This document shows positions 34,088-43,462 of a stretch of 64,000 nucleotides of DNA, piece after piece. The first letter of the stretch is position 1. Each line of letters begins with the position of its first letter. This stretch comes from Arthrobacter sp. S41 (GTDB lineage Bacteria; Actinomycetota; Actinomycetes; Actinomycetales; Micrococcaceae). Where the stretch lies: the NCBI RefSeq assembly GCF_004320535.1, contig NZ_SIHY01000003.1:1-64000 (forward strand), read 5' to 3'. The translations under genes and the position numbers were made by a program. The notes beneath the pieces were generated by a model. It made no database searches and was not told the DNA's origin. It worked only from the letters and a program-made list of their open reading frames with translations.

Positions 34088-35917
34088 TTATGCGCTCAGG
34101 CGTTCCTTCAGACCGTCAAGCTCTGCACGCAGTGAAGCTGGCAGTGCATCGTCGAAGTTGGCGTACCATTCTTCGATGCCCTCAACTTCGGCGGCCCATT
34201 CGTCCTTGTTGACGGCCACAGCGGCTTCAACGTCAGCCGGAGTGAAGCCTTTCAGGCCGGTCAGGTCGATGGATTCACCGGTTGGCACGTTACCAATGAT
34301 GGTTTCCTTGGCATCCGCGGTGCCTTCGATGCGCTCGATAGCCCACTTGAGCACACGCGAGTTGTCACCGAAACCTGGCCATGCGAAGCCACCTTCAGCG
34401 TTGCAACGGAACCAGTTCACCAAGAAGATCTTTGGCATCTGCTCAGGGTTGAGCTTGGCCGAGATGCTGTCCCAGTGGTTCAGGTAGTCACCTGCGTTGT
34501 AGCCGATGAATGGCAACATCGCCATTGGATCGCGACGAATCACTCCGGTAGCACCGGAAGCAGCTGCAGTGGTCTCCGAGGACAGGGTGGAACCCATGAA
34601 GATACCGTTGGTCCAGCTGCGCGCTTCGGTCACCAATGGAATGGTGGTCTTACGACGACCGCCGAACAAGATGGCATCAATCTTCACGCCGTCTGGCGAG
34701 TAGTAGTCTTCGGAAAGCATGTCGACCTGCGAGATCGGGGTGCAGAAACGCGAGTTAGGGTGCGCTGCTGGACGACCGGACTCCGGAGTCCAGTCATTGC
34801 CCAACCAGTCGGTCAGGTGTGCCGGGGTCTCGTCAGTCATGCCTTCCCACCACACGCCACCTTCGTCGGTCAGCGCAACGTTGGTGAAAATGTTGTTGCC
34901 CTTGGCGATGGCACGCATAGCATTCGGGTTGGTGGACCAACCGGTACCTGGAGCCACACCGAACAAACCGTACTCTGGGTTCACTCCGCGTAGTTCGCCT
35001 TGTTTGCCGATGCGCATCCAGTTGATGTCATCGCCCAAGGTTTCAGCCTTCCAACCTTCGATGGTTGGATCCAGCAAAGCCAGGTTGGTCTTACCGCAAG
35101 CCGATGGGAATGCAGCAGCGACGTGGTAGGCCTTGTTCTGTGGGCTGGTCAGCTTGAGAATCAGCATGTGCTCAGCGAGCCAGCCCTCATCACGAGCCAT
35201 GGCGGAGGCGATACGCAGGGAGTAGCACTTCTTGCCCAGTAGTGCGTTGCCACCGTAGCCCGAACCGTAGGACATGATGGAGCGCTCTTCAGGGAAGTGA
35301 ACAATCCACTTGTCCTCGTTGCAAGGCCATGCTACGTCTTCTTCGCCTGGCTTCAGCGGTGCACCTACAGAGTGCAGCGCTGGAACGAAGAATGCGTTTT
35401 CTGCTTCCATCTTGCGCAGTACTTCATCGCCAATCTTGGCCATGATGCGCATTGAGGTAACAACGTAGGCCGAGTCGGTGATTTCTACGCCGTAGGCAGG
35501 GTTTTCAGCGTTCAGCGGTCCCATGACAAAAGGAATGACGTACATGGTGCGTCCGCGCATCGAACCGTCAAATAGGCCGTTGAGCATGGACTTCATCTTC
35601 TCTGGGTCTTCCCAGTTATTGGTGAAGCCGGCGTCTTCCTTCTTCTTCGAGCAGATGAAGGTGCGCTCTTCTACACGCGCTACGTCCTTGGGGTCCGAAA
35701 AACCAGCGTAAGAATTAGGGAAGTTTGGATCGGTCAGCTTAACCAAGGTTCCGGCTTCAACGAGTTCAGCACTCAGTCGTTCGGCTTCTGCTGCTGAACC
35801 ATCTACCCAATAAACACGATCCGGCTTCGTCAAGGCGGCCACTTCTTCGACCCAGCTTGCCAACTCCTTGTGCGAAGTTGCTGCGTCGATTACGGTCTGA
35901 TCCGAGCTCGTGCTCAT
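34088..35917 (-). CDS. pckG: phosphoenolpyruvate carboxykinase (GTP)
   Basis: 609-aa gluconeogenic enzyme converting oxaloacetate and GTP to PEP, CO2 and GDP. The kinase-1a P-loop is [17 protein letters not shown] and the guanine-nucleotide form is shown by the overall GTP-type sequence ([33 protein letters not shown]). The active-site Cys sits in PSACGKT. GGAGGG precedes the ATG. It is monocistronic, with a strong terminator. Together with cstA it suggests growth on organic acids. Confidence 0.95.
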   Translation of the reverse strand: MSTSSDQTVIDAATSHKELASWVEEVAALTKPDRVYWVDGSAAEAERLSAELVEAGTLVKLTDPNFPNSYAGFSDPKDVARVEERTFICSKKKEDAGFTNNWEDPEKMKSMLNGLFDGSMRGRTMYVIPFVMGPLNAENPAYGVEITDSAYVVTSMRIMAKIGDEVLRKMEAENAFFVPALHSVGAPLKPGEEDVAWPCNEDKWIVHFPEERSIMSYGSGYGGNALLGKKCYSLRIASAMARDEGWLAEHMLILKLTSPQNKAYHVAAAFPSACGKTNLALLDPTIEGWKAETLGDDINWMRIGKQGELRGVNPEYGLFGVAPGTGWSTNPNAMRAIAKGNNIFTNVALTDEGGVWWEGMTDETPAHLTDWLGNDWTPESGRPAAHPNSRFCTPISQVDMLSEDYYSPDGVKIDAILFGGRRKTTIPLVTEARSWTNGIFMGSTLSSETTAAASGATGVIRRDPMAMLPFIGYNAGDYLNHWDSISAKLNPEQMPKIFLVNWFRCNAEGGFAWPGFGDNSRVLKWAIERIEGTADAKETIIGNVPTGESIDLTGLKGFTPADVEAAVAVNKDEWAAEVEGIEEWYANFDDALPASLRAELDGLKERLSA

Positions 35918-36166
35918 TATGTGTTCCCTCCATTGGGCTCAACTAGCAATAAATCAAGGCTAGGGTGAACGCTGAGAGCTCACGGTGTGATCGAGACCTC
36001 AACAAAGCGTGGGCAGGAAACGCAAAACTTGAAAAATCCCGAGATTCCGGGGAACTTGAAAGTGGAAAACACGAAAAGATGTGATGAAGGTCACGTAGAC
36101 CGGTACCCTTTTGCGTGCTTCACATAACCGTCTGTTCACCTGAACGCGGTAGCTTTGCCCGCCGAT
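35918..36166. other. gene-free region upstream of pckG
   Basis: No gene seen. A single GTTCACC at 36135 lacks a partner repeat. The pckG promoter must lie here but I cannot place it with confidence. Confidence 0.35.
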
Positions 36167-36195
36167 TTGTACATGCTCAAATCCACCTGTATAGT
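36167..36195 (+). promoter_or_regulatory. promoter of tRNA-Arg copy 1
   Basis: TTGTAC (36167-36172), 17-bp spacer, TATAGT (36190-36195). Confidence 0.7.
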
Positions 36196-36233
36196 AATTC
36201 GAGGTTCGTGAGAACGAGCCAACAACAGAATAT

Positions 36234-36307
<74 letters not shown>

Positions 36308-36314
36308 CAAATTG

Positions 36315-36346
36315 AAATTCCCACTCAAACGAGTGGGAATTTTTTT
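36315..36346 (+). terminator. terminator of tRNA-Arg copy 1
   Basis: AAATTCCCACTC / GAGTGGGAATTT with a 4-nt loop and a run of seven T. Confidence 0.85.
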
Positions 36347-36365
36347 GTATCCCAAGGAGAAGTTG

Positions 36366-36905
36366 ATGCCCACATTGACCCTCGACTCACGCACGATCCT
36401 TCGTTTGCTCGAAGTTTCGGACGCCGCCCAGCTCGCAGAAGCCTATGTGCGCAACCGCGAACACTTGCGCCCCTGGGATCCGGAACGCGAAGATGCTTTT
36501 TTCACGCAGGCCTGGCATGCAGAAAATATTTCTCAAACTCTCGCGGCCAATGAACACGGTCTGGCGTATCCATACGGGCTGTTTCGCGACCAGCAACTGA
36601 TTGGTCGCTTTAATATCGTGTCTGTTGTTCGTGGGCCATTCCAAAGTGCCAGCCTGGGCTACTGGGTTGACCATCGTTTCACCGGGCAGGCACTGGCCTC
36701 GCGCGCAGTGGCCGCACTGCGCATTGAAGCCGCGGAGAACATTGGATTGCATCGCCTGGAAGCCAGCACTCTTTTGCACAACTTTGCTTCGCAGAAAGTG
36801 TTGCTGAACAACGGCTTCGCCCAGATCGGGATGGCACCAAACTACCTGAAAATTGCAGGGCGATGGCAAGACCATAATCTCTATCAAACGATCCTTCACA
36901 GCTAG
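36366..36905 (+). CDS. GNAT-family N-acetyltransferase (RimJ/RimL type)
   Basis: 179-aa acetyltransferase. LGYWVDHRFTGQALASRAV is the acetyl-CoA pyrophosphate-loop region and LHRLEASTLLHNFASQKVLLNNGF is the RimJ/L-type C-terminal core. The target may be a ribosomal protein N-terminus or a small amine; unknown. I chose the ATG at 36366 because AAGGAG is 6 nt upstream. The gene starts only 20 nt after the tRNA-Arg terminator, so it may depend on read-through from the tRNA promoter. It lies between the two tRNA-Arg cassettes. Confidence 0.87.
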   Translation: MPTLTLDSRTILRLLEVSDAAQLAEAYVRNREHLRPWDPEREDAFFTQAWHAENISQTLAANEHGLAYPYGLFRDQQLIGRFNIVSVVRGPFQSASLGYWVDHRFTGQALASRAVAALRIEAAENIGLHRLEASTLLHNFASQKVLLNNGFAQIGMAPNYLKIAGRWQDHNLYQTILHS

Positions 36906-37071
36906 TTTCAAACCCGGCCACGCAGCATTGATCTAAGCCATCTCTATACGCTTCAATGCCCTCACGACCAGACATCTTGTGAATCACGGCACTTTTGGCC
37001 GATTTGGTTTTTGCTCTGCTGAATTCTCGTGTAAAGTTATTCAAGTCGTCACGACGACAACAATAAAATAT

Positions 37072-37145
<74 letters not shown>

Positions 37146-37152
37146 CAAATTG

Positions 37153-37182
37153 AAATTCCCACTCAATCGAGTGGGAATTTTT
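37153..37182 (+). terminator. terminator of tRNA-Arg copy 2
   Basis: Same hairpin as copy 1, with a shorter T-run. Confidence 0.83.
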
Positions 37183-37222
37183 TGTCTTTCCTTCAACTTC
37201 TGTCACCGCCTTGGCGTCGCAA

Positions 37223-38242
37223 TTAATGCGATTGCCTCAGCACCAGCTTGGTATCCATGATGCTCCACGCCGGAACCTTCTCGCCTTGAATCCTTTTGAT
37301 CAGCAGTTCGGCCATAATCTCCCCCTGCCGTTCAGGGAATTGAGCAATAGTCGTGAGCGGCGGGTTTGAACTGCGCGAAAATGAATCATCATCCACCGTC
37401 GTCACGGAGATATCCTTCGGCACATTAATGCCTGCTTCATGCAACGCCTGCAAAGCGCCAAAACCCATCTGCGCACTGGCAGTAAACAAGCCATCAATCG
37501 AAACCTGGGACGCAAGTAGCTGTTCCATGATGTGGTGACCACTTGCCGGAGTGAAGTCACCAATTTCGATAGCCACAGGTTCAAGGCCTGCAGCCTCAAC
37601 TCCCTGCTTGAACCCGACCAACCGGTCAAGGCCCGCACCCATATCCTGTGGTCCGGCGATCATTGCTAATTTGGTTCTCCCCTGAGCGATGATCACCTCA
37701 GTTGCCCGACGAGCGGCGGCAATATTGTCGATATCAACCACGTAGATCTCGTTTTGATCTGTGCTCATGGTGCGCCCGCCATAGACCATTGGCAATTTGG
37801 AAGCTAGGTCTGCATAGGAACGGTCATCCGCGTGATGCGAAAGAACCAGGGCGCCGTCGACATTTCCACCCTGCAAGTATCGGGTCGTTTTGGCTGGATC
37901 AGATTCGGTAGAGAGCAGCAAGGTGAGCATAAATTCGGTGTCGGCCACATATTGAGCGACACCTTGGACGACCTTGGCAAAGTACGGGTCCGCAAAAAAC
38001 TTCGCTGTATTCTCGGGCACCACCAACGCAATGGAGTTGGTTCTGCCCTGCGCTAGTGAGCGGGCAGCCCGATTGGGCACATAGTTCAGCTCTTGGATCG
38101 CTTGATCCACAGCCTTTTTGGCGTCAGCCTTAACCCGATCCGAACCGTTGACCACCCGTGAAACCGTAGCTCGCGAGACGCCAGCGCGTTCAGCCACCAT
38201 TTCCAGTGTTGCTTGCGGTCTGCGCGATTCGTTCATGCTCAT
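37223..38242 (-). CDS. LacI-family transcriptional regulator
   Basis: 339 aa. The N-terminal helix-turn-helix and hinge (TLEMVAERAGVSRATVSRVVNGSDRV ... NYVPNRAARSLAQGRT) precede a periplasmic-binding-protein-like sensor domain. It stands just downstream of the beta-glucosidase/ABC operon in the same direction but behind a terminator, so it has its own promoter. The likely target is the pair of GAGCGCTC-centred operators before the sugar-binding protein gene; that link is inferred from proximity and operator type. An alternative ATG at 38236 is possible. Confidence 0.9.
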   Translation of the reverse strand: MSMNESRRPQATLEMVAERAGVSRATVSRVVNGSDRVKADAKKAVDQAIQELNYVPNRAARSLAQGRTNSIALVVPENTAKFFADPYFAKVVQGVAQYVADTEFMLTLLLSTESDPAKTTRYLQGGNVDGALVLSHHADDRSYADLASKLPMVYGGRTMSTDQNEIYVVDIDNIAAARRATEVIIAQGRTKLAMIAGPQDMGAGLDRLVGFKQGVEAAGLEPVAIEIGDFTPASGHHIMEQLLASQVSIDGLFTASAQMGFGALQALHEAGINVPKDISVTTVDDDSFSRSSNPPLTTIAQFPERQGEIMAELLIKRIQGEKVPAWSIMDTKLVLRQSH

Positions 38243-38288
38243 TATCTTGCGCCTAGGTATGAGTAGTTAGCGGATCATCGTGCGTGCG

Positions 38289-38327
38289 TGATGGCCCGTA
38301 CCTCAGGTAATGAGCTACGGGCCATCA
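38289..38327 (-). terminator. terminator of the beta-glucoside operon
   Basis: TGATGGCCCGTA / TACGGGCCATCA (12 bp) with an inner CTCA/TGAG stem, just past the glucosidase stop. Confidence 0.75.
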
Positions 38328-38337
38328 TCAACAAGTG

Positions 38338-39756
38338 CTATGCCATTGTACGATTTGCGGCAATCAGTGAGGCGTAAGCCTTGCCGCTGTTCTTAATGAT
38401 CCGTTCCTGAGTTTGGTAGTCGACGTGGATAATTCCAAACCGCTTGTCATAGCCCCAAGCCCACTCGAAATTATCGAGCAGCGACCACACGAAGTATCCG
38501 CGCAGATCAACACCGTCATCAATCGACTTAGCGACCTGGTCCAAATGGTTCAGGATATATTCGCTGCGCTCGGTATCCTCGATCGTTCCTTCATCACTCA
38601 CCACGTCGGTATACGAGGCCCCGTTTTCCGTGATGTACAGCGGAGGCAAGTTCTCGTAGTCCTGAGTCAATCGGTTGAGCAAGACGCGTAAACCTTCGGG
38701 GTTCACTTCCCAACCCATCGCTGTACGTGGCAGGTCTCGGGCTGGGAATGTCACGTACTCACTGCCCACAAAAGGCGAAGACTTGGCAGCATCTGTAGGC
38801 TGCACAGCAGCCGGTTGCCCCTCAGGCAACGGATGACCCGACACGTTGTCATCGTGATAATGATTTACGCCCAAGAAGTCGATGGTCTGATTGATCTGCT
38901 CTAAGTCTCCTGGCTGAATCAACTGCGCCAGGCCAAGATGGCTGACATCTTCCAAGAGATCTGCTGGGTAGGAGCCACGCAAGACTGGGTCCAGATACAT
39001 CCGATTCCACAGGGCATCAACACGACGTGCTGCTTCAAGATCAACTGGATCAGATGGGTCGTTCGGCACCGCATTGGTCAGGTTCAACGTGATGCCGATT
39101 TCCTGCGCACCGAGTTCACGCAGACGCTGTACTGCCAAGCCGTGAGCCAAGTGCTGGTGATGCATCGCAGCCAAGGCTGCTTCGGGTTCTTGCCGTCCTG
39201 GAGCATGCTCGCCAGCGGCATAACCAATCAGCGAAGAACACAGTGGCTCATTAAAGGTGGTCCAATGTCGCACCCGGTCACCGAGCTTGTTGTAGACCGC
39301 TTCGGCATACTCCAAATACCGGTACGCGGTATCGCGGTTGGTCCATCCCCCGCCCTCTTCCAGAGCCTGCGGAAGATCCCAGTGATAGAGAGTCAGCCAC
39401 GGCAAAATGCCGTTGTCTAGTAGCTCATCTACGAGGCGAGAGTAGAAGTCCAAGCCTTGCTGATTCACGGTTCGTCCGCCGGGAACCACGCGAGCCCAGC
39501 TGGTGGAGAACCTGTATGAGTCCAGTCCAATTTCTCGCATGAGCTGCACGTCTTCGCGATAGCGGTGATAGTGGTCCACTGCGACTTCAAGGTTTTCTCC
39601 GCCGGCAATAGCACCTGACTTTCGTGCAAACGCATCCCAGATGGAGTCTTCTTTGCCATATGCATGGCCGGCGCCCTCAATTTGGGCGGCCGCCGTGGCC
39701 GAGCCAAAGACGAATCCCTTGGGCCACGCGAACTGTTGCGATAGATGAGTAGTCAT
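38338..39756 (-). CDS. bglA: beta-glucosidase, glycoside hydrolase family 1
   Basis: 472-aa cytoplasmic GH1 enzyme. The acid/base Glu is in TTFNEPLCS and the nucleophile Glu in LYITENGASY. FVFGSATAAAQIEGA is the family start. It would hydrolyse beta-glucosides such as cellobiose after import. The ATG overlaps the upstream permease stop (TAATG), so it is translated with the ABC operon. No signal peptide. It is the last gene of the operon SBP-permease-permease-bgl. Confidence 0.93.
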   Translation of the reverse strand: MTTHLSQQFAWPKGFVFGSATAAAQIEGAGHAYGKEDSIWDAFARKSGAIAGGENLEVAVDHYHRYREDVQLMREIGLDSYRFSTSWARVVPGGRTVNQQGLDFYSRLVDELLDNGILPWLTLYHWDLPQALEEGGGWTNRDTAYRYLEYAEAVYNKLGDRVRHWTTFNEPLCSSLIGYAAGEHAPGRQEPEAALAAMHHQHLAHGLAVQRLRELGAQEIGITLNLTNAVPNDPSDPVDLEAARRVDALWNRMYLDPVLRGSYPADLLEDVSHLGLAQLIQPGDLEQINQTIDFLGVNHYHDDNVSGHPLPEGQPAAVQPTDAAKSSPFVGSEYVTFPARDLPRTAMGWEVNPEGLRVLLNRLTQDYENLPPLYITENGASYTDVVSDEGTIEDTERSEYILNHLDQVAKSIDDGVDLRGYFVWSLLDNFEWAWGYDKRFGIIHVDYQTQERIIKNSGKAYASLIAANRTMA

Positions 39757-40643
39757 TAACCCTTTACAGCTCCTGCCATAATTCCGGATACAAGTTGTTT
39801 TCCTGCCAAAACGAAGAGCAACAGCAAAGGAATCGTCGCCATCAAGGCGCCGGTCATCACGATGGTGTAGTCAACGTATCGAGCAGATTGCAGTTGGCTC
39901 AGCGCCACCTGCAGGGTTGGTGTTTGTGGGGCTACCAGCATAGGCCACAAGTAATCGGTCCAGGCTGTCATAAAGGTGAACAGCGAAAGGATCGCCATCG
40001 CAGGTCGAGCAGCAGGCACGCCCACATGCCAGAAGGTTCCAATCATCGAAGCGCCATCAACACGGGCGGCTTCAATCAGCTCATCAGGGATGTTGTCCAC
40101 GAGGTACTGGCGCATAAAGAAGACACCAAAAGCGGTTACCAGTGTAGGGATCATAATGGCTCCTAGAGAGCCGGTCCAGCCAAACTGCTTCATCATCATA
40201 AACATCGGAATGATGCCTAGCTGAGTCGGGACCGCCAAGGTAGCAACCACAAAAATCAGTAGCCCTTCTCGTCCACGGAAGCGCAGCTTGGCAAAAGCGT
40301 AACCCGCCAAGGTTGAGAAAGAAACCACGGAGAAGGTAATCACCGAGGAAACGATCAAACTATTTCCCAACGCCGCCCAAAAATCGACCGAGTCGAATAC
40401 TTGGGCAACATTTGACCAGAATTGCCCGCCCGGTAACAGTGGTGGCCATGCCGAGGAGAATACGTCACCGGTGGAAGAACCAATAACAAATGAGTACCAC
40501 AGCGGGTAGGTGCTTCCGATAAGGAAGGCCAGCAAGATGCCATAGGTCAGGAATCCTGGGCGACGGTCCGCGGTGAAGTTTTTGCTACGCCCTAGCCGAG
40601 TGGGCTTAGTGCGTACGGTTCGTTGTAAGGTCGCGTTACTCAT
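39756..40643 (-). CDS. sugar ABC transporter permease (MalG type)
   Basis: 295-aa inner-membrane subunit with six transmembrane segments and a basic N-terminal tail. The EAA loop that contacts the ATPase is EAARVDGASMIGTFWHVGVP. Belongs to the CUT1 carbohydrate uptake family. It overlaps the preceding permease by 8 nt and the glucosidase by 1 nt. No ATPase gene is in the operon, so a shared MsiK-type ATPase from elsewhere is expected. Confidence 0.92.
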   Translation of the reverse strand: MSNATLQRTVRTKPTRLGRSKNFTADRRPGFLTYGILLAFLIGSTYPLWYSFVIGSSTGDVFSSAWPPLLPGGQFWSNVAQVFDSVDFWAALGNSLIVSSVITFSVVSFSTLAGYAFAKLRFRGREGLLIFVVATLAVPTQLGIIPMFMMMKQFGWTGSLGAIMIPTLVTAFGVFFMRQYLVDNIPDELIEAARVDGASMIGTFWHVGVPAARPAMAILSLFTFMTAWTDYLWPMLVAPQTPTLQVALSQLQSARYVDYTIVMTGALMATIPLLLLFVLAGKQLVSGIMAGAVKG

Positions 40644-41760
40644 CGGTGCTGCTTCCTTTCATTGAACCTGCTGGGCTTTGAATCCGGGCTTGTGGGGCAA
40701 TGCGGCCGGCACGTTTTGTGGTCACTTTACTCGTGCCTCGTCCCTTTTTCTTTTCTGAAGATGAAGCTATTGATCCGGAGACCAAGAAGTTGATCAGTCC
40801 GATAACAATAATGATCAAGAACAGCATCCAGGCCACGGCCGATGCTCGACCAAAGTCACCTCGGTTGAACGCTAGATCCCACAGGTACAGAACGGTGGTT
40901 TGATACTGCCGATCCGGCCCTCCCGGTACCGAGCTGCTGGGGTTAAAGAGTTTGGGTTCGGTGAAGATCTGCAGTCCACCAATGGTGGCGGTGATGATTA
41001 CGAAGATCATGGTTGGACGGATGCTTGGCAACGTGATCGAGAAGAACCTGCGGATCATTCCAGCACCGTCGATGGCTGCCGATTCGTGCAGTTCGCGCGG
41101 CACCGCCTGCATTGCGGCCAGCAAGATCAACGCGTTATATCCCGTCCAGCGCCAGTTCACCATGGTCGCGATGGCCATATGGGATGGGAAGACCGAGGTT
41201 TTCCACGCAACGGGATCAATGTTTAATGCGCCGAGCAGATTGTTGATCAACCCATACTTTTCGTCAAAAGCACTGGAGAAGATTAGCGTGACCGCTACCG
41301 GCGTGACCACGTAGGGAACCAAAACGCTCATCCGCCAGAAAGTCTTGGCACGAAGGTTCTGGTCAAGCATGGCCGCAATGAATGTGGCAATGACCAGCTG
41401 CGGGATGGAGGAGAGCAGGAAAATGCTGAAGGTGTTGAACAGCGAATTCCAGAACAGTGGAGAAGTTAGTTCCGCCTTGTAGTTGGCCAGTCCCACCCAT
41501 TCTCCGGCGCCGCCTAGCAGATCCCAGTCATTAATCGACACCACGAAGGTGTAAACCAGCGGGAAGAGGCCGACCAAACCGAAGAGGATAAAGAAGGGCG
41601 AGATGTAAAGATATGGGGAGTATTTGTAGTCCAACCGTCCGCGGAAGTGGCGCCGTCTGATGCTTCGCTCCGCTTTAGTTTCATCCAGCTTCTCACCGGT
41701 GCTTACACGCGGTAGTTCGGTGTTGAGGTGGGGCCGTGACATTGGTGTCGTGGTACTCAT
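40636..41760 (-). CDS. sugar ABC transporter permease (MalF type)
   Basis: 374 aa, CUT1 family. A basic N-terminal extension (about 60 residues) precedes the first membrane segment (YISPFFILFGLVGLFPLVYTF). The EAA-type loop is ESAAIDGAGMIRRFFSITLPS. The C-terminal tail after the last membrane segment is rich in Lys, Ser and Arg and unusually long. It partners with the MalG-type permease to import a beta-glucoside delivered by the lipoprotein encoded upstream. Confidence 0.91.
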   Translation of the reverse strand: MSTTTPMSRPHLNTELPRVSTGEKLDETKAERSIRRRHFRGRLDYKYSPYLYISPFFILFGLVGLFPLVYTFVVSINDWDLLGGAGEWVGLANYKAELTSPLFWNSLFNTFSIFLLSSIPQLVIATFIAAMLDQNLRAKTFWRMSVLVPYVVTPVAVTLIFSSAFDEKYGLINNLLGALNIDPVAWKTSVFPSHMAIATMVNWRWTGYNALILLAAMQAVPRELHESAAIDGAGMIRRFFSITLPSIRPTMIFVIITATIGGLQIFTEPKLFNPSSSVPGGPDRQYQTTVLYLWDLAFNRGDFGRASAVAWMLFLIIIVIGLINFLVSGSIASSSEKKKGRGTSKVTTKRAGRIAPQARIQSPAGSMKGSSTDE

Positions 41761-41786
41761 CTGTGTTGTCTTTTCTGCTGCAGTGC

Positions 41787-41834
41787 CTCTGCGCGAGGGA
41801 AGAAATCCGTGGTTGGTTTCGCCCTCGCGCAGAG
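41787..41834 (-). other. intercistronic hairpin after the binding-protein gene
   Basis: CTCTGCGCGAGGG / CCCTCGCGCAGAG, 13-bp stem with a 22-nt loop, in the 91-nt gap between binding protein and permease. Hairpins here often stabilise the binding-protein mRNA and limit read-through. Confidence 0.65.
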
Positions 41835-41851
41835 CGGTGAAGGGTACTTAG

Positions 41852-43183
41852 TTACTTGATTTCCAGTTCCTTCAGCGTTGACAGCGCACTGTTCCACGCG
41901 GATTCTCCGTCGGTGCCCTTATCAATGGCGATGGTTGCTGGCCCGAAGACCTGTTCCTGGATCACCGAGTCATCGGCGCCCTTGAACTGTGCTTTGACTC
42001 CGTCGGCTCGGTGGCCCAACATTTCACCAATCGGTGCTCCATTGAAGAACTTCGTTAGGTCGTTCTCACCGGTCACGGCCTTGGACTTCTGTGCTTCAAC
42101 GTTGCTCGGGAACGCTCCGGCAGTTTCGAAGGAGGTAGCCTGCGAAGTGGCGTTGGTCAGGTACTGGGCCAGCTTGGCCGCCTCGGCAGGGTGCTTTGAG
42201 GTGGTAGGTACGGTCAGGAATGCGCCACCCCAGTTAGCTGCGCCTCCGGGGAAGACATCAGCAAAGTCCCATCCAGCTGAGGAATCCCCGCCAGCTCCTT
42301 CAACCTGGCCTTTGACGTTTCCGAGCATCCAGCCTGGGCAAGGCATAACCGCAAAGGAACCGTCAATGAATGCCTGTCCTTTACCCCAGTCCCACTGGGT
42401 CTGCCCGGATGACAGTCCCTTCTTTGCTGCCGCTGAGAGCTTGTCCCATTGTTCGCGCAGCTGCGTATTTCCCTCGATGTTCAAGGTTCCATCGGCCTTG
42501 TAGTAGCCCTCATCGAGTTGGTTGGCCATTGCGTTCCAGACAAAGCCGGACTGGTCGTAGAAGGCCTTGTCGGTTTTCTTGACGTAGTCTTCGCCGACGC
42601 TGAAGAAGTCATCCCAGGTGGCATCTTCGCCGCCGAAGAGTTCAGCCACCTTTTCACGGTCGCTCGGAAGTCCTGCCGCTTTGAAGAGCTTGGAGTTGTA
42701 GCACAGGCCCATCGGCCCGATGTCGGTGCCGTAACCAATGAGTCGTCCTTGCTCATCGGTAGCCTGCTTAACTTTCCAGTCCACCCAATCAGCTGAGATG
42801 TCCTTGGCACCATACTCGTTGAGATCGGTGAAGCTCTCGGAGACGGTCATGACCTGACCCAGCCAGCCTTCTTCCACGGCCTGGACATCTGGCAGACCTG
42901 CGCCGGCAGCCTGCTTGGTCTTCCAGTCCGTCAATGCGTTGCCGCCGGTGTCGATGTTGGTGGCTTCGATGGTGACGCCAGGATTTTCTTTTTCGTATTT
43001 CTTGTACAGCGGGTCAAGGCCCTGAGTGCCGAAGGTGGTGACGGTCAGGGTGACGGGATTATCCGCCGAAGCTGGCTGGGCGGCATCTTTGCTTTCGCCC
43101 GATGAGCAACCTGCTGCGAGCAAGGCGATGCTTGAGGTCAGTGCGACAACCTTGGCAAGGCGAGATGTTCGTGAAGACTTCAC
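41852..43183 (-). CDS. sugar-binding lipoprotein of ABC transporter
   Basis: 443-aa extracellular solute-binding protein (family 1). The signal peptide ends at the lipobox LLAAGC, followed by a short linker. The fold pattern of MalE-type proteins is clear (VTLTVTTFGTQGLDPLYKKYEKENPGV near the start). The frame opens at a TTG (43198); I prefer GTG 43183, which has GGAG 5 nt upstream and gives a normal signal peptide. First gene of the operon, behind two LacI-type operators. With the GH1 enzyme it points to cellobiose-like substrates, by inference. Confidence 0.9.
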   Translation of the reverse strand: MKSSRTSRLAKVVALTSSIALLAAGCSSGESKDAAQPASADNPVTLTVTTFGTQGLDPLYKKYEKENPGVTIEATNIDTGGNALTDWKTKQAAGAGLPDVQAVEEGWLGQVMTVSESFTDLNEYGAKDISADWVDWKVKQATDEQGRLIGYGTDIGPMGLCYNSKLFKAAGLPSDREKVAELFGGEDATWDDFFSVGEDYVKKTDKAFYDQSGFVWNAMANQLDEGYYKADGTLNIEGNTQLREQWDKLSAAAKKGLSSGQTQWDWGKGQAFIDGSFAVMPCPGWMLGNVKGQVEGAGGDSSAGWDFADVFPGGAANWGGAFLTVPTTSKHPAEAAKLAQYLTNATSQATSFETAGAFPSNVEAQKSKAVTGENDLTKFFNGAPIGEMLGHRADGVKAQFKGADDSVIQEQVFGPATIAIDKGTDGESAWNSALSTLKELEIK

Positions 43184-43230
43184 GGTGACTCCATTCAAGT
43201 TCGGTTCGTGCGAGTGTGGGGTACTTCAAT

Positions 43231-43254
43231 ATTTTGAGAGCGCTCTCAAAATAC
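43231..43254. promoter_or_regulatory. LacI-type operator 1
   Basis: Perfect 24-bp palindrome centred on GAGAGCGCTCTC, 48-71 bp before the binding-protein start. Confidence 0.75.
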
Positions 43255-43323
43255 GGCAAAAAGAATAGGGTTCATCCCTGAACCCTGCTTGCCATGGTTA
43301 TGAAAGCAGCTCCGCTTTTCGTT

Positions 43324-43341
43324 TTGTGAGCGCTCTCACAA
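43324..43341. promoter_or_regulatory. LacI-type operator 2
   Basis: TTGTGAG-CGCT-CTCACAA, with the GAGCGCTC core shared with operator 1. The centres are about 89 bp apart, so looping is possible. Confidence 0.65.
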
Positions 43342-43401
43342 GACGTCTTCATCAATTCTCCACGAAGCGATTTTTCTGTCAACCCCAAATTTAAACCGAG
43401 T

Positions 43402-43440
43402 ACGGCCAGGTGCCCCTTGCTGGCAGGTTCACCTGGCCGT
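43402..43440 (-). terminator. terminator of the secreted nuclease gene
   Basis: ACGGCCAGGTG / CACCTGGCCGT, 11-bp stem with a 17-nt loop. Confidence 0.65.
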
Positions 43441-43462
43441 TCCGGTTTGCTAGAAACTAGCC

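Noticed and set aside
36135-36141. Single GTTCACC near pckG and tRNA-Arg as a PHO box
   Set aside because: No second unit at 11-bp spacing; the following TGAAC makes a short inverted repeat instead. A lone GGTTCACC at 52202 was rejected for the same reason.
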